From NCBI GenBank assembly GCA_946560065.1, contig CAMNUE010000004.1, forward strand, positions 62,001 through 126,000: a stretch of 64,000 bases of DNA, read 5' to 3'. This DNA is from an uncultured bacterium (lineage in GTDB: Bacteria; Bacillota_I; Bacilli_A; RF39; UBA660). The notes below the pieces were generated by a model. The model was not told where the DNA came from, searched no databases, and was given only the letters and a program-made list of their open reading frames with translations. Of the stretch, positions 16,372 through 24,437 are shown piece by piece (positions within the stretch are counted from its first letter, which is position 1; each line of letters begins with the position of its first letter). Made by a program: the position numbers and the translations under genes.

Positions 16372-18564
16372 ATGGCTACGTATATAAAGGGAAATTATTC
16401 AAGAAGCATTTTTCAAAACGCAACTGGTTACAATATTGGTATCTTTAAAGTTAGTGATACAAATGATGAAAAATTAGCTGATTATATAGGTAGAAGTATT
16501 ACTTTTACAGGTTATTTTCATGAACTTAATAATATGGATACTTATATGTTTTATGGGAAACTTATTAATCATGAAAAGTATGGGGAACAATTTCAGGTAG
16601 AAAGCTATGAAAGATGTAAACCAGAAGAGAAGGATTCAATAATTGAGTTTTTAACTAGTGGTCTATTCAAAGGAATAGGAGAAAAGAAAGCCAAAGCAAT
16701 TGTTGAGGTGATGGGAAAGGATACTCTAAAGGTAATTTTAGAGACTCCTGATAACTTGATTTTAGTTCCAGGAATTACGAAGGCTAATATTTCTACTTTA
16801 CATACTAAGTTAAAAGAATATGAAGAGAGCTATGAAACGATTATGTATTTAAATGAAATGGGATTTTCAACAAAAGATGCAATGATTGTTTATAATACAT
16901 ATAAGAAGAAAACTCGAGAAGTTGTTGAGGAAGATATCTATAAGTTAATTGAAGATATAAATGAGATATATTTTAAAAAGATAGATATGATTGCTTTGAA
17001 AAGTGGCATTTCAAAAGATGCTGATATTAGGGTTAAAGCAGCTCTTATTTATATCATGGAAGAAGTAAGTAATACTTATGGACATTGTTATTATTTTCGT
17101 GATGAATTAGCGCAATTATTACCTAGAGTTATTGGTGTTAGGATTATTGAAGAAAAGTTTGATGATTGTTTAAAGGAATTAGAAAAAGATTTAAAAATAA
17201 TTATTAAAGAAGAACGTTATTACTTAAGAGAAATGTATGAAGCAGAGACGATGATTGTAAAAAGATTTAGAATGCTTAATTCAAATAAAGAAATAGTTGA
17301 TAAGAAGCTTGATAGTAAAGTGCAGGATTTAGAAGAGTTCTTTGGTATTAAATATAATTCTTGTCAGTTAGAAGCGATAAAAAAGAGTTATACTAGAGAC
17401 TTTTTAATTATTACAGGTGGACCTGGAACTGGAAAAACAACGATAATGAAAGGTATAACGGAGTTATATCGTCAAATGAATAAGTTATCTTACGAAAAAC
17501 TAGATCAGAAGTTGGCTCTTTTGGCACCAACTGGTAGAGCTGCAAAGAGAATGAGTGAAACAACGTTGCTTAGAGCAAGTACTATTCACAGATTTTTAAA
17601 ATGGTCGAGAGAGACTAATAAATTTCAAGTTAATGAGTATAATAAGAGTAAGGTAGAGTTTGTTATTATTGATGAGTCTAGTATGATTGATACTTATTTG
17701 ATGGCTAGTTTATTAAAAGGATTATCAGCTAATTGTAAGATTGTTTTAGTGGGAGATGATCATCAGTTACCAAGTGTTGGTCCAGGGGATGTTTTGCATG
17801 ATTTGATTGAATCTAAGGTTTTAGAAGTAGTTGAATTAACTGAGCTTTATCGACAAGGGAAAGATTCTAATATAATTAATTTAGCTTATGATATTAGAAA
17901 GAAAAGTATTTGTCGAGATTTGTTTAATGTTTCAGATGATCTTACTTTTATTGAGTGTCCTGATAGTGAGGTAATTAATAATATTTGTGAAATATCTAAT
18001 ACGTATAAAGATTTATCTTATAAGAAATTTCAAATACTTGCACCAATGTATAAGGGCTTAAATGGAATTGATGAGATTAATAAACATGTTCAAGATATTT
18101 TTAATCCTAAGAGTAAAATGAAAAAGGAAAATAGAATTGGAGAAGTAATTTTTCGTGAGGATGATAAAGTTATTCAATTAACTAATATGCCTGACGATAA
18201 CGTTTATAATGGAGATATTGGTCTTATTGATGTAATAATGAATAGTCCTAAAAAAGAAGTTCATATTGATTTTGATAGTAATATTGTTAAATATACACCT
18301 GCTAATTTTATTAATTTTAGATTAGCTTATTCAATTAGTATTCATAAAGCTCAAGGATCAGAGTTTGATGTGGTAGTTATTCCTATTGTTAAAGGATATA
18401 ATAAAATGTTATATCAGAAGCTTATCTATACAGCTGTTACTAGGGCAAAGAAAAAGCTATATATAATTGGAGATATGAAGGCTTTAGAAAAGGCTGCTGC
18501 TAATGTCAGTGATGATATTAGAAGAACAACAATTAAAAATTATTTAATTAATGGTATAATTTAA
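16372..18564 (+). CDS. recD2: RecD2-type SF1B DNA helicase
   Basis: A 730-residue helicase of the RecD2/TraA group, which unwinds 5' to 3' and works in repair and replication fork maintenance outside RecBC. The N-terminal ~200 residues hold the RecD2-specific OB and helix-hairpin-helix region (GIGEKKAKAIVEVMG). Walker A is ITGGPGTGKTT (~346-356), followed by APTGRAAKRM, Walker B VIIDESSMID, VGDDHQLPSVG, and the C-terminal motif SIHKAQGSEFDVV with YTAVTRAKK. Length fits the family (~730-800). A GGAGG site precedes ATG 16372. It is co-transcribed with mtaB. Confidence 0.92.
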   Translation: MATYIKGNYSRSIFQNATGYNIGIFKVSDTNDEKLADYIGRSITFTGYFHELNNMDTYMFYGKLINHEKYGEQFQVESYERCKPEEKDSIIEFLTSGLFKGIGEKKAKAIVEVMGKDTLKVILETPDNLILVPGITKANISTLHTKLKEYEESYETIMYLNEMGFSTKDAMIVYNTYKKKTREVVEEDIYKLIEDINEIYFKKIDMIALKSGISKDADIRVKAALIYIMEEVSNTYGHCYYFRDELAQLLPRVIGVRIIEEKFDDCLKELEKDLKIIIKEERYYLREMYEAETMIVKRFRMLNSNKEIVDKKLDSKVQDLEEFFGIKYNSCQLEAIKKSYTRDFLIITGGPGTGKTTIMKGITELYRQMNKLSYEKLDQKLALLAPTGRAAKRMSETTLLRASTIHRFLKWSRETNKFQVNEYNKSKVEFVIIDESSMIDTYLMASLLKGLSANCKIVLVGDDHQLPSVGPGDVLHDLIESKVLEVVELTELYRQGKDSNIINLAYDIRKKSICRDLFNVSDDLTFIECPDSEVINNICEISNTYKDLSYKKFQILAPMYKGLNGIDEINKHVQDIFNPKSKMKKENRIGEVIFREDDKVIQLTNMPDDNVYNGDIGLIDVIMNSPKKEVHIDFDSNIVKYTPANFINFRLAYSISIHKAQGSEFDVVVIPIVKGYNKMLYQKLIYTAVTRAKKKLYIIGDMKALEKAAANVSDDIRRTTIKNYLINGII

Positions 18565-18601
18565 ATTATTTTTCCAATACTAAGAGTAGAGGTGAAATAA
18601 G

Positions 18602-18760
18602 ATGAAAAAAATGTTAATGAAAATAGCTGCTTTAGCAGGAGGTGCTGGAGTAGTTGGTTATATGTATTTTAAGAAGCATCCAGAAAAAATTGAGATGATG
18701 AAATGTGCAGCTAAGGATGCATCAAGAACTATATATAATAAATTAGATGAAGAACAATAG
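18602..18760 (+). CDS. Small single-span membrane protein (52 aa)
   Basis: A 52-residue frame with an excellent AGAGGTG site 9 bases upstream of ATG 18602 and a terminator just after the stop. It has a short hydrophobic N-terminal helix with small residues (IAALAGGAGVVGYMYF) followed by a basic and then acidic tail. The Gly/Ala-rich helix followed by KKHPEK resembles small YtxH-like or membrane-organising peptides, but it is not assigned. It is 37 bases downstream of recD2 and may be co-transcribed with it. Confidence 0.65.
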   Translation: MKKMLMKIAALAGGAGVVGYMYFKKHPEKIEMMKCAAKDASRTIYNKLDEEQ

Positions 18761-18766
18761 GTAAGG

Positions 18767-18790
18767 GAAAATCAATTTGATTTTCTTTTA
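18767..18790 (+). terminator. Rho-independent terminator
   Basis: GAAAATCA (18767-18774) / TGATTTTC (18778-18785) with T-rich tail. Confidence 0.75.
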
Positions 18791-18843
18791 TATTGAATTG
18801 ATATTTCCAAAGAGCAATTATGGTATTATCGATAAATTTGGTG

Positions 18844-18849
18844 TATAAT
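18844..18849 (+). promoter_or_regulatory. -10 element for map
   Basis: TATAAT at 18844-18849, 20 bases before the map start at 18869. It also rules out the ATG at 18848 as a start. Confidence 0.5.
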
Positions 18850-18868
18850 GTGTTGTGGGAGTGATTTA

Positions 18869-19621
18869 ATGATTACTATTAAAAGTGAAAGAGAAATTGA
18901 ATTGATGAGAAAGGCTGGAATGCTTGTTTCAAAGATGCACGAATTTATTAAACCATATATTAAAGAAGGAATTACGACTAAAGAACTTGATAGATTATGT
19001 GAAGACTTTATTGTTTCAAATGATGCAGTTCCAAGTTGTAAAGGATTTGAAGGTTTTCCAGCAACTTTATGTACTAGTATTAATGAAGAAGTTGTACATG
19101 GGATTCCTGGTAATCGTAAATTAAAAAATGGGGATATTATTACAATAGATGTTGTAATTGGATATAAAGGGTATCAAGGTGATGCTGCTTGGACCTATGC
19201 TGTTGGTGATGTGGATGATGATAAAAAATATTTGATGGAGCATACTGAAAAATCATTGTATGAAGGATTAGCTATGGTAAAACCAGGTAATAGAATAGGG
19301 GATATTTCTTATGCGGTTCAAAAATATGCAGAAGAGCATAATTTAGGAGTTGTTCGAGAATTGTGTGGTCATGGAATAGGAAGAGAAATGCATGAAGATC
19401 CAGAAGTTCCTAATTATGGTATTCCTAATACTGGCCCAAGACTAAAACCTGGAATGGTAATTTGTATAGAGCCAATGCTTAATTTTGGACATCGAGATGT
19501 TTATTTATTAGATGATAATTGGACAGTGATTACAGCAGATGGTAGTCCTGCAGCACATTATGAACATACTGTATTAGTAACAGAAGAAGGGTATGAGATT
19601 TTAACTCCAAGACTTGATTAA
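18869..19621 (+). CDS. map: Methionine aminopeptidase, type I
   Basis: A 250-residue type I methionine aminopeptidase, which removes the initiator Met from nascent proteins. All five metal ligands are visible: Asp94, Asp105, His168 (CGHGIG), Glu201 (CIEPM) and Glu232 (HYEHTVLV), and substrate-binding His78 is present. The frame is open from 18848, but ATG 18869 has GGGAGTG upstream and gives the usual family N-terminus MITIKSEREIELMRKAG. It is monocistronic with its own promoter and terminator. Confidence 0.95.
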   Translation: MITIKSEREIELMRKAGMLVSKMHEFIKPYIKEGITTKELDRLCEDFIVSNDAVPSCKGFEGFPATLCTSINEEVVHGIPGNRKLKNGDIITIDVVIGYKGYQGDAAWTYAVGDVDDDKKYLMEHTEKSLYEGLAMVKPGNRIGDISYAVQKYAEEHNLGVVRELCGHGIGREMHEDPEVPNYGIPNTGPRLKPGMVICIEPMLNFGHRDVYLLDDNWTVITADGSPAAHYEHTVLVTEEGYEILTPRLD

Positions 19622-19650
19622 CGTAAAATAATTAATTTTTACGTTTTTTT
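19619..19650 (+). terminator. Rho-independent terminator
   Basis: ACGTAAAA (19621-19628) / TTTTACGT (19637-19644) with T run to 19650. Confidence 0.85.
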
Positions 19651-19705
19651 CTATTAAAAATGCTGAAAATAGTTGTATAGTATTAGTATAAAGGAGACTG
19701 TGAAT

Positions 19706-21157
19706 ATGAAAAAAAGTGTTATTTTTTTATTAAATGGTTTAGGAATAGAAAAGGCAGGAAGTTATAGTATTTCATTAGATCAGTGTATGCCTAATCTGGC
19801 TAGAACTAAGGAAACTTCTTTTTTTACTACTGCTATTATTAATTCACTTGAATACAGAAGTGCTTATCGACAATTCTTTTTAGGTGATACTTATAAATTA
19901 GAATTGAATTTTATTAAAGAAAATATTATAAATGAAAATGTTGGAAATAATCCAATATTCCAAAGTATTGCGACTGATTTAAGAAATAATAGTTCTAAAT
20001 TTCATATATTTGTGGAGCCTACTAATGATAAAATAGTTGAGCAAATAAATAACTTAGTAAATACTTTGAATTTAAATACAGGAAGAGAAGTATATCTACA
20101 TTTAATTCTTCCACAACAAACAGTTAATGAATATAAGAAACTTATTACAATTGTTAATTATATTAAGTATCATATTAATGAAAATATTACTGTTGGTTTT
20201 ATAATTGGTAAAGAATATTTGAGTCCAGAACTTACTAAGATTGAGATGGACTTTATGAAGAAAATGTTTTTTATGTGTTCTGTTGAGAGATGGAGTGAAA
20301 CTGAAAAGAAATTTTTATCATTACAAGAGGATAATGTTAGACCATGTGAAGTACCAGGATTTTGTGCTACTAATAGTTGTAATATTGTTAATAATGATGT
20401 AATTATGTTTTTTAATACTAATAGGAATAATTATGATAATTTCTTGAGAGTAATTTATGAAAATGCTAACGATATGCTTAAAGTAGATCAGTTTAATCTA
20501 CCAACATATTCTTTGATTAATTTGGATACAAAATACAATATTAGAAGTTTAGCAGAGAATATTGTTTATGATAATAGTTTAGCAAAAATGATGCAAAGAG
20601 CAGGTAAAAAAGCTTTAATAGTAACTGAAGAAAAAAATATGAGTCTAGTTAACTTTTTGGCAAACGGACAGACGTATGTTAATAATCCAGATATAGCTTT
20701 TATGAAATTAGATATTCCAACATTTACTAATCCAAGTACTATTGATTCTATTATTAATGGGAGTATGTATGATTTAATTATCTTTGATTATCACATGGAT
20801 GTATCTAGGACTGTTAATGATTTGAAAGAAGGATTAGAAGAAATAGATAAAATTATAGGAGCAGTAAGTGATAGTTGTGTTAACAAACATTCATTATTTA
20901 TTACTTCTTTATATGGACTTAAAAAAGAACTTCCTATAGCTGATTACAATACAGAAATGGTTACAATAGATTATGAAATGCAAATACCGATTTTCTTCTT
21001 TGATTATACATATTTAAGAAGCAAATATGTGTTACTTCCAGGGGATACTAATAATATACTTACAACAGCAATTAGATGTATTTATGATGATGATAGTATC
21101 GAGAGTTTAATTAGGCCTAAGGGGTTGTTTAATAATTTATTTGGTAAGAAAAAGTAG
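19706..21157 (+). CDS. Degenerate alkaline-phosphatase-superfamily-like protein
   Basis: A 483-residue soluble protein whose ends resemble cofactor-independent phosphoglycerate mutase and related alkaline-phosphatase-fold enzymes. The opening is IFLLNGLGIEKAG, then MPNLARTKE where enzymes have a metal-binding D-G-x-G and TPNLD. Near the end, FDYHMDVSRTVNDLKEGLEEIDKI is followed by SLFITSLYGLKKE, where enzymes have D-x-x-x-H then TADHGN. The metal-binding Asp is Asn, and the Asp-His of the DHG motif is lost, so catalysis is unlikely. ATG 19706 follows AAGGAG. The fold assignment is by eye and needs a profile search. It is monocistronic. Confidence 0.55.
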   Translation: MKKSVIFLLNGLGIEKAGSYSISLDQCMPNLARTKETSFFTTAIINSLEYRSAYRQFFLGDTYKLELNFIKENIINENVGNNPIFQSIATDLRNNSSKFHIFVEPTNDKIVEQINNLVNTLNLNTGREVYLHLILPQQTVNEYKKLITIVNYIKYHINENITVGFIIGKEYLSPELTKIEMDFMKKMFFMCSVERWSETEKKFLSLQEDNVRPCEVPGFCATNSCNIVNNDVIMFFNTNRNNYDNFLRVIYENANDMLKVDQFNLPTYSLINLDTKYNIRSLAENIVYDNSLAKMMQRAGKKALIVTEEKNMSLVNFLANGQTYVNNPDIAFMKLDIPTFTNPSTIDSIINGSMYDLIIFDYHMDVSRTVNDLKEGLEEIDKIIGAVSDSCVNKHSLFITSLYGLKKELPIADYNTEMVTIDYEMQIPIFFFDYTYLRSKYVLLPGDTNNILTTAIRCIYDDDSIESLIRPKGLFNNLFGKKK

Positions 21158-21185
21158 TACTAATTATTTGTATTACTTTTTCTTT
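21152..21185 (+). terminator. Rho-independent terminator
   Basis: AAGTAGTAC (21152-21160) / GTATTACTT (21170-21178), one G-T pair, then a T-rich tract. Confidence 0.7.
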
Positions 21186-21248
21186 ACATTCTTTTTTAAT
21201 CATTTTAACTGTTTGGAATATTTTTAATTTATAACTCATTATTTATGA

Positions 21249-21254
21249 TATAAT
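21249..21254 (+). promoter_or_regulatory. Extended -10 promoter element for uppP
   Basis: TGATATAAT with TATAAT at 21249-21254, 24 bases before ATG 21279. Confidence 0.5.
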
Positions 21255-21278
21255 GTTAAAGTGAAAAGGAGAGTTGAA

Positions 21279-22088
21279 ATGGATTTTTTTAAGTATATAA
21301 TTTTAGGAATTTTACAGGGTATTACTGAACCATTACCAGTATCTAGTAGTGGGCATATATTTTTATTTAAATCTTTATTTAAGACTAATTTATTTAATGA
21401 TTTAAATTTAGAAATATTTTTGAATTTTGCATCTTTTATCGCAATATTAATTATCTTTAGAGAAGATGTTATTAATTTGATTAAAGGTTTCTTTACTTTT
21501 ATTGGAAGTAAAGGTAAGAAATGTGCAGAAGAATTTAAATATTGTATGTTAATTGTAGTTGGAACTATTCCAGTTGGAATACTTGGTCTTGTTATTAAAG
21601 ATCCTTTAGAAGAGATGCTTTCTAAAAATGTTTTCTTGGTAGGTTTTGGATTCTTAGTTACAGCAATTGCATTATTGCTTGTAATGAAATCTAATGGTAG
21701 TAAAGAAGATAATGATATTACTTATCGTGATGCGATAATAATTGGATTGTGTCAGGCTATTGCATTGACTCCTGGGATTTCTCGTAGTGGTATGACATTA
21801 GTTGGATGTTTACTTTGTGGACTTAGTCGTAAAAGCTCATTAAAATATGCATTTATGTTATATTTTCCTGTAAGTGTTGTGACAATGATTCTAGGAGTTA
21901 AAGACTTAGTTGGAGGTGGTCTTGTTGTTAGCCTACTTGGATACTATGCAATAGGAATGATATTTGCTTTTATATTTACATATATTGCTTATAAGTGGTT
22001 AACTTCTTTAGTACAAAATGGAAAGTTATGGAAGTTTTCAATATACTTATTTATAATATCATTATTTACAATTATTTATTTTATTTAA
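21279..22088 (+). CDS. uppP: Undecaprenyl-diphosphatase UppP (BacA)
   Basis: A 269-residue polytopic membrane enzyme that dephosphorylates undecaprenyl diphosphate to recycle the lipid carrier for wall synthesis; it also confers bacitracin tolerance. Both BacA signatures are intact: GITEPLPVSSSGH (14-26) with catalytic Glu17, and TPGISRSGMT (~164-173) with the essential Arg. About eight membrane helices are predicted, and the length is standard. ATG 21279 follows AAGGAGAG; the upstream GTG at 21261 would give an unusual basic extension. It has its own promoter and terminator. Confidence 0.95.
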   Translation: MDFFKYIILGILQGITEPLPVSSSGHIFLFKSLFKTNLFNDLNLEIFLNFASFIAILIIFREDVINLIKGFFTFIGSKGKKCAEEFKYCMLIVVGTIPVGILGLVIKDPLEEMLSKNVFLVGFGFLVTAIALLLVMKSNGSKEDNDITYRDAIIIGLCQAIALTPGISRSGMTLVGCLLCGLSRKSSLKYAFMLYFPVSVVTMILGVKDLVGGGLVVSLLGYYAIGMIFAFIFTYIAYKWLTSLVQNGKLWKFSIYLFIISLFTIIYFI

Positions 22089-22121
22089 AATAGAGTAATA
22101 CTTGAGTTAAATAATTTAATC

Positions 22122-22157
22122 AAAATGGAATAATTAAAGAATATATTCCATTTTTTT
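22122..22157 (+). terminator. Rho-independent terminator after uppP
   Basis: AAAATGGAATA (22122-22132) / TATTCCATTTT (22144-22154), 11 bp, followed by T residues. Confidence 0.85.
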
Positions 22158-22422
22158 GGAGATATAAATAATCTTTTTATTAATAGTTATGTATAATTAT
22201 CTTTTTTTCTAAGTTTAATTAAGTTATATATATATCCTTTTTTTGAGTTTTAGTTAGAATTTTGATTTTATAATAGTATTTCCTTCTTCGATAAAGAGAT
22301 GATTTTTTTATTTAAGACCAAGTGGTTATAGAAAAGGCTCATTAATTATTTATATTTAGAATACTTGAGTATTAAAGATACTGTTTTTAAGAGTAGAGTG
22401 GGAATTATGATTTAAAAATATG
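22158..22422. other. Non-coding AT-rich gap
   Basis: About 265 bases with no credible gene on either strand. Nothing recognisable was found before the promoter at 22423. Confidence 0.6.
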
Positions 22423-22451
22423 TTGATATAAAATGATAACAGTGATATAAT
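22423..22451 (+). promoter_or_regulatory. Consensus-like promoter of the exporter leader
   Basis: TTGATA (22423-22428), 17-base spacer, TATAAT (22446-22451) with TG one base upstream. Transcription should start near 22458, giving a ~165-base leader before the exporter gene. Confidence 0.75.
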
Positions 22452-22481
22452 TGATGGGAATTTGAGGAAAGGAGTGAGAAT

Positions 22482-22568
22482 ATGATTTATATGTTTTTGA
22501 CTAATGATAGATGTATTTTAAGTGACTGTTTAGGGGAGAGATTATATTCTCATACTTTAAACTTTTAG
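22482..22568 (+). CDS. Putative 28-residue leader peptide
   Basis: A short frame (MIYMFLTNDRCILSDC and on to LNF) with a very strong GAGGAAAGGAGTGAG ribosome binding site. It lies between the leader promoter and a terminator that precedes an ABC exporter gene. Its codons overlap the segments that can form alternative RNA structures. Base pairing suggests a regulatory role for its translation rather than a role for the peptide itself. This is analogous to the BmrB leader that controls the BmrCD exporter in Bacillus subtilis. Confidence 0.6.
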   Translation: MIYMFLTNDRCILSDCLGERLYSHTLNF

Positions 22569-22591
22569 TAAGTCACTTATGGTGACTTTTT
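22519..22591 (+). promoter_or_regulatory. Candidate transcription attenuator
   Basis: Terminator: AAGTCAC (22570-22576) / GTGACTT (22582-22588) with T run. Antiterminator: TAAGTGACT (22519-22527) is perfectly complementary to AGTCACTTA (22571-22579), which includes the left arm of the terminator. A further element, TGAGAATA (22475-22482, ending at the leader start codon), is complementary to TATTCTCA (22545-22552). The two outcomes exclude each other. Confidence 0.65.
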
Positions 22592-22625
22592 CATTTGTTT
22601 TTATTTAGAAGAGGAAGGTGGTAAG

Positions 22626-24371
22626 ATGAAAAAATTTTCTAGTTTTAAAATTTTGTTTCATTATTTAAAAGATGAGAAGTTTAAACTAATAATATATATA
22701 CTTTTGGTTTTATTTACTTATTTGCCGTCACTTGCTAGTGCCTATTTTTGGGGTATTGCTTTAGAAAGATTGATTAGTAAAGATATATTTGGTTTTGCGA
22801 CTTATTTAGCTATTTGGGAAGGAATTTATATTATCTTTTATACGGTATTACAGATACCTAGAGATAAATTGTATAATTATCTTGAGATTAAGTTTACGAC
22901 TAGTGTTAGTAAAGATTTATATAGAAAGATTGATAAATTACCTGCGAAATCATTTGAAGAGATTGGGGTTGGAGAGTTTATTAATAGACTTTATACTGAT
23001 CCTGATAGAGTAATGGAATTATTACAGAAATTAATTAAATTAATTTGTAAAGGATTAGTAGTAATAGTAGTACTTGTTATATCATTTAAGATTTCATTGT
23101 TATTGGGATTTGAAATAGTTATATTTGGGTCTATAATGGGATTTATTTCTTATAAGTTCTTTCCTAAAATTAAAAAGACTCAGGAAAGTATTAAGAAAGA
23201 ATCTGATAATTATGTAAAAGTTGCGACGGAAAATATTACAGGGATACGTGAAATTAAGTCTCTTGGAATAAAGGATAATATTGAGAAAAATATATTTGGT
23301 ATTTTAGATACTTTATTTTCTCATACTAAAAGTATAAGAAGTTACGAAGTAATTTATTATGCTCTTAATAATTTAACTTATTTTGTATTACAATTTATAA
23401 TTTTGTTTACGGCTGGGTATTATGTTATTCATGGTAAGATTGCTTATAGTATATTTATGATGTTGGAGACATATATTTGGAGAATAGACGAAGTTGTTGA
23501 GAGTATTTCAGATTTTGGAGTTAATTATAATAAGGTAACAGTATCTTTAAAACGGATTGGTGAAATTATTAATAATGAACTTTATGAAGATGAAAAGTTT
23601 GGTAATGTTGAACTTAAGGATGTTAAGGGTATAATCGAACTTAAGGATGTTAAATTTAAATATAGTGATGAAGAAGATAATACTTTGAAGGGACTTAGTT
23701 TAAAGTTTGAGCCAAGACAAAAGATTGCAGTTGTTGGTCGAAGTGGTAATGGTAAAAGTACGATATTTAATTTATTACTGAGATATTTTGATGCAACTGA
23801 AGGAGTTATTACAGTAGATGGTGTTGATATTAAAGATTTAACTGAAGATAGTTTGAGACGTAATATTTCAATAATTAGACAGGCACCGTTTTTATTTAAT
23901 TTATCTATTTTAGATAATTTTAAATTGGCAAAAGAAGATGTTAGTTTAGAAGAAGTTAGAAAGTTTTGTCGTGAGGCTTATATTGATGATTATATTATGT
24001 CTTTACCAAATAAATATGATACGATAATTGGTGAAGGTGGTATTAATTTAAGTGGTGGTCAAAAACAGAGATTAGCGATTGCTAGAACGTTATTACTTGA
24101 TACTAAGATAATACTTTTTGATGAGGCAACAAGTGCCTTAGATAATGAGAGTCAAGAATATATTAAGAAAACAATTGATAATTTGGTTAAGAATCATACT
24201 GTAATTATAGTTGCTCATCGACTTAGTACGATAGTTGATGCGGACATTATAAATGTTATTGATAAGGGACAACTTGCTGGATCTGGAAGTCATGAGGAAT
24301 TACTTAAATCTTCTAAGGTTTATCAAGGACTTTATCAAAATGAATCCTCAAATTCAGAAGATAATAATTAG
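22626..24371 (+). CDS. ABC exporter half-transporter (MsbA/BmrA-type, fused membrane and ATPase domains)
   Basis: A 581-residue type IV ABC exporter subunit with six membrane helices in the first ~310 residues. The ATPase domain has Walker A (GRSGNGKST, ~371), Q loop, signature LSGGQKQ (~475) and Walker B (IILFDEATSALD, ~495), then the H loop AHRLST. Such proteins act as homo- or heterodimers exporting drugs, lipids or peptides; no second subunit is next to it, so a homodimer is likely. The gene follows a leader peptide and terminator/antiterminator arrangement, which points to inducible expression, possibly by ribosome-targeting compounds. A strong terminator closes the unit. Confidence 0.9.
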   Translation: MKKFSSFKILFHYLKDEKFKLIIYILLVLFTYLPSLASAYFWGIALERLISKDIFGFATYLAIWEGIYIIFYTVLQIPRDKLYNYLEIKFTTSVSKDLYRKIDKLPAKSFEEIGVGEFINRLYTDPDRVMELLQKLIKLICKGLVVIVVLVISFKISLLLGFEIVIFGSIMGFISYKFFPKIKKTQESIKKESDNYVKVATENITGIREIKSLGIKDNIEKNIFGILDTLFSHTKSIRSYEVIYYALNNLTYFVLQFIILFTAGYYVIHGKIAYSIFMMLETYIWRIDEVVESISDFGVNYNKVTVSLKRIGEIINNELYEDEKFGNVELKDVKGIIELKDVKFKYSDEEDNTLKGLSLKFEPRQKIAVVGRSGNGKSTIFNLLLRYFDATEGVITVDGVDIKDLTEDSLRRNISIIRQAPFLFNLSILDNFKLAKEDVSLEEVRKFCREAYIDDYIMSLPNKYDTIIGEGGINLSGGQKQRLAIARTLLLDTKIILFDEATSALDNESQEYIKKTIDNLVKNHTVIIVAHRLSTIVDADIINVIDKGQLAGSGSHEELLKSSKVYQGLYQNESSNSEDNN

Positions 24372-24395
24372 TGGTTATTATCTTCTTTTATTTTT
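24356..24395 (+). terminator. Rho-independent terminator
   Basis: AGAAGATAATAA (24356-24367) / TTATTATCTTCT (24375-24386), 12 bp, followed by TTTATTTTT. The left arm is inside the coding region. Confidence 0.85.
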
Positions 24396-24437
24396 AGCTT
24401 TTTTTGCTATACTAAATTATAGTAGGGGGTGTATGAC

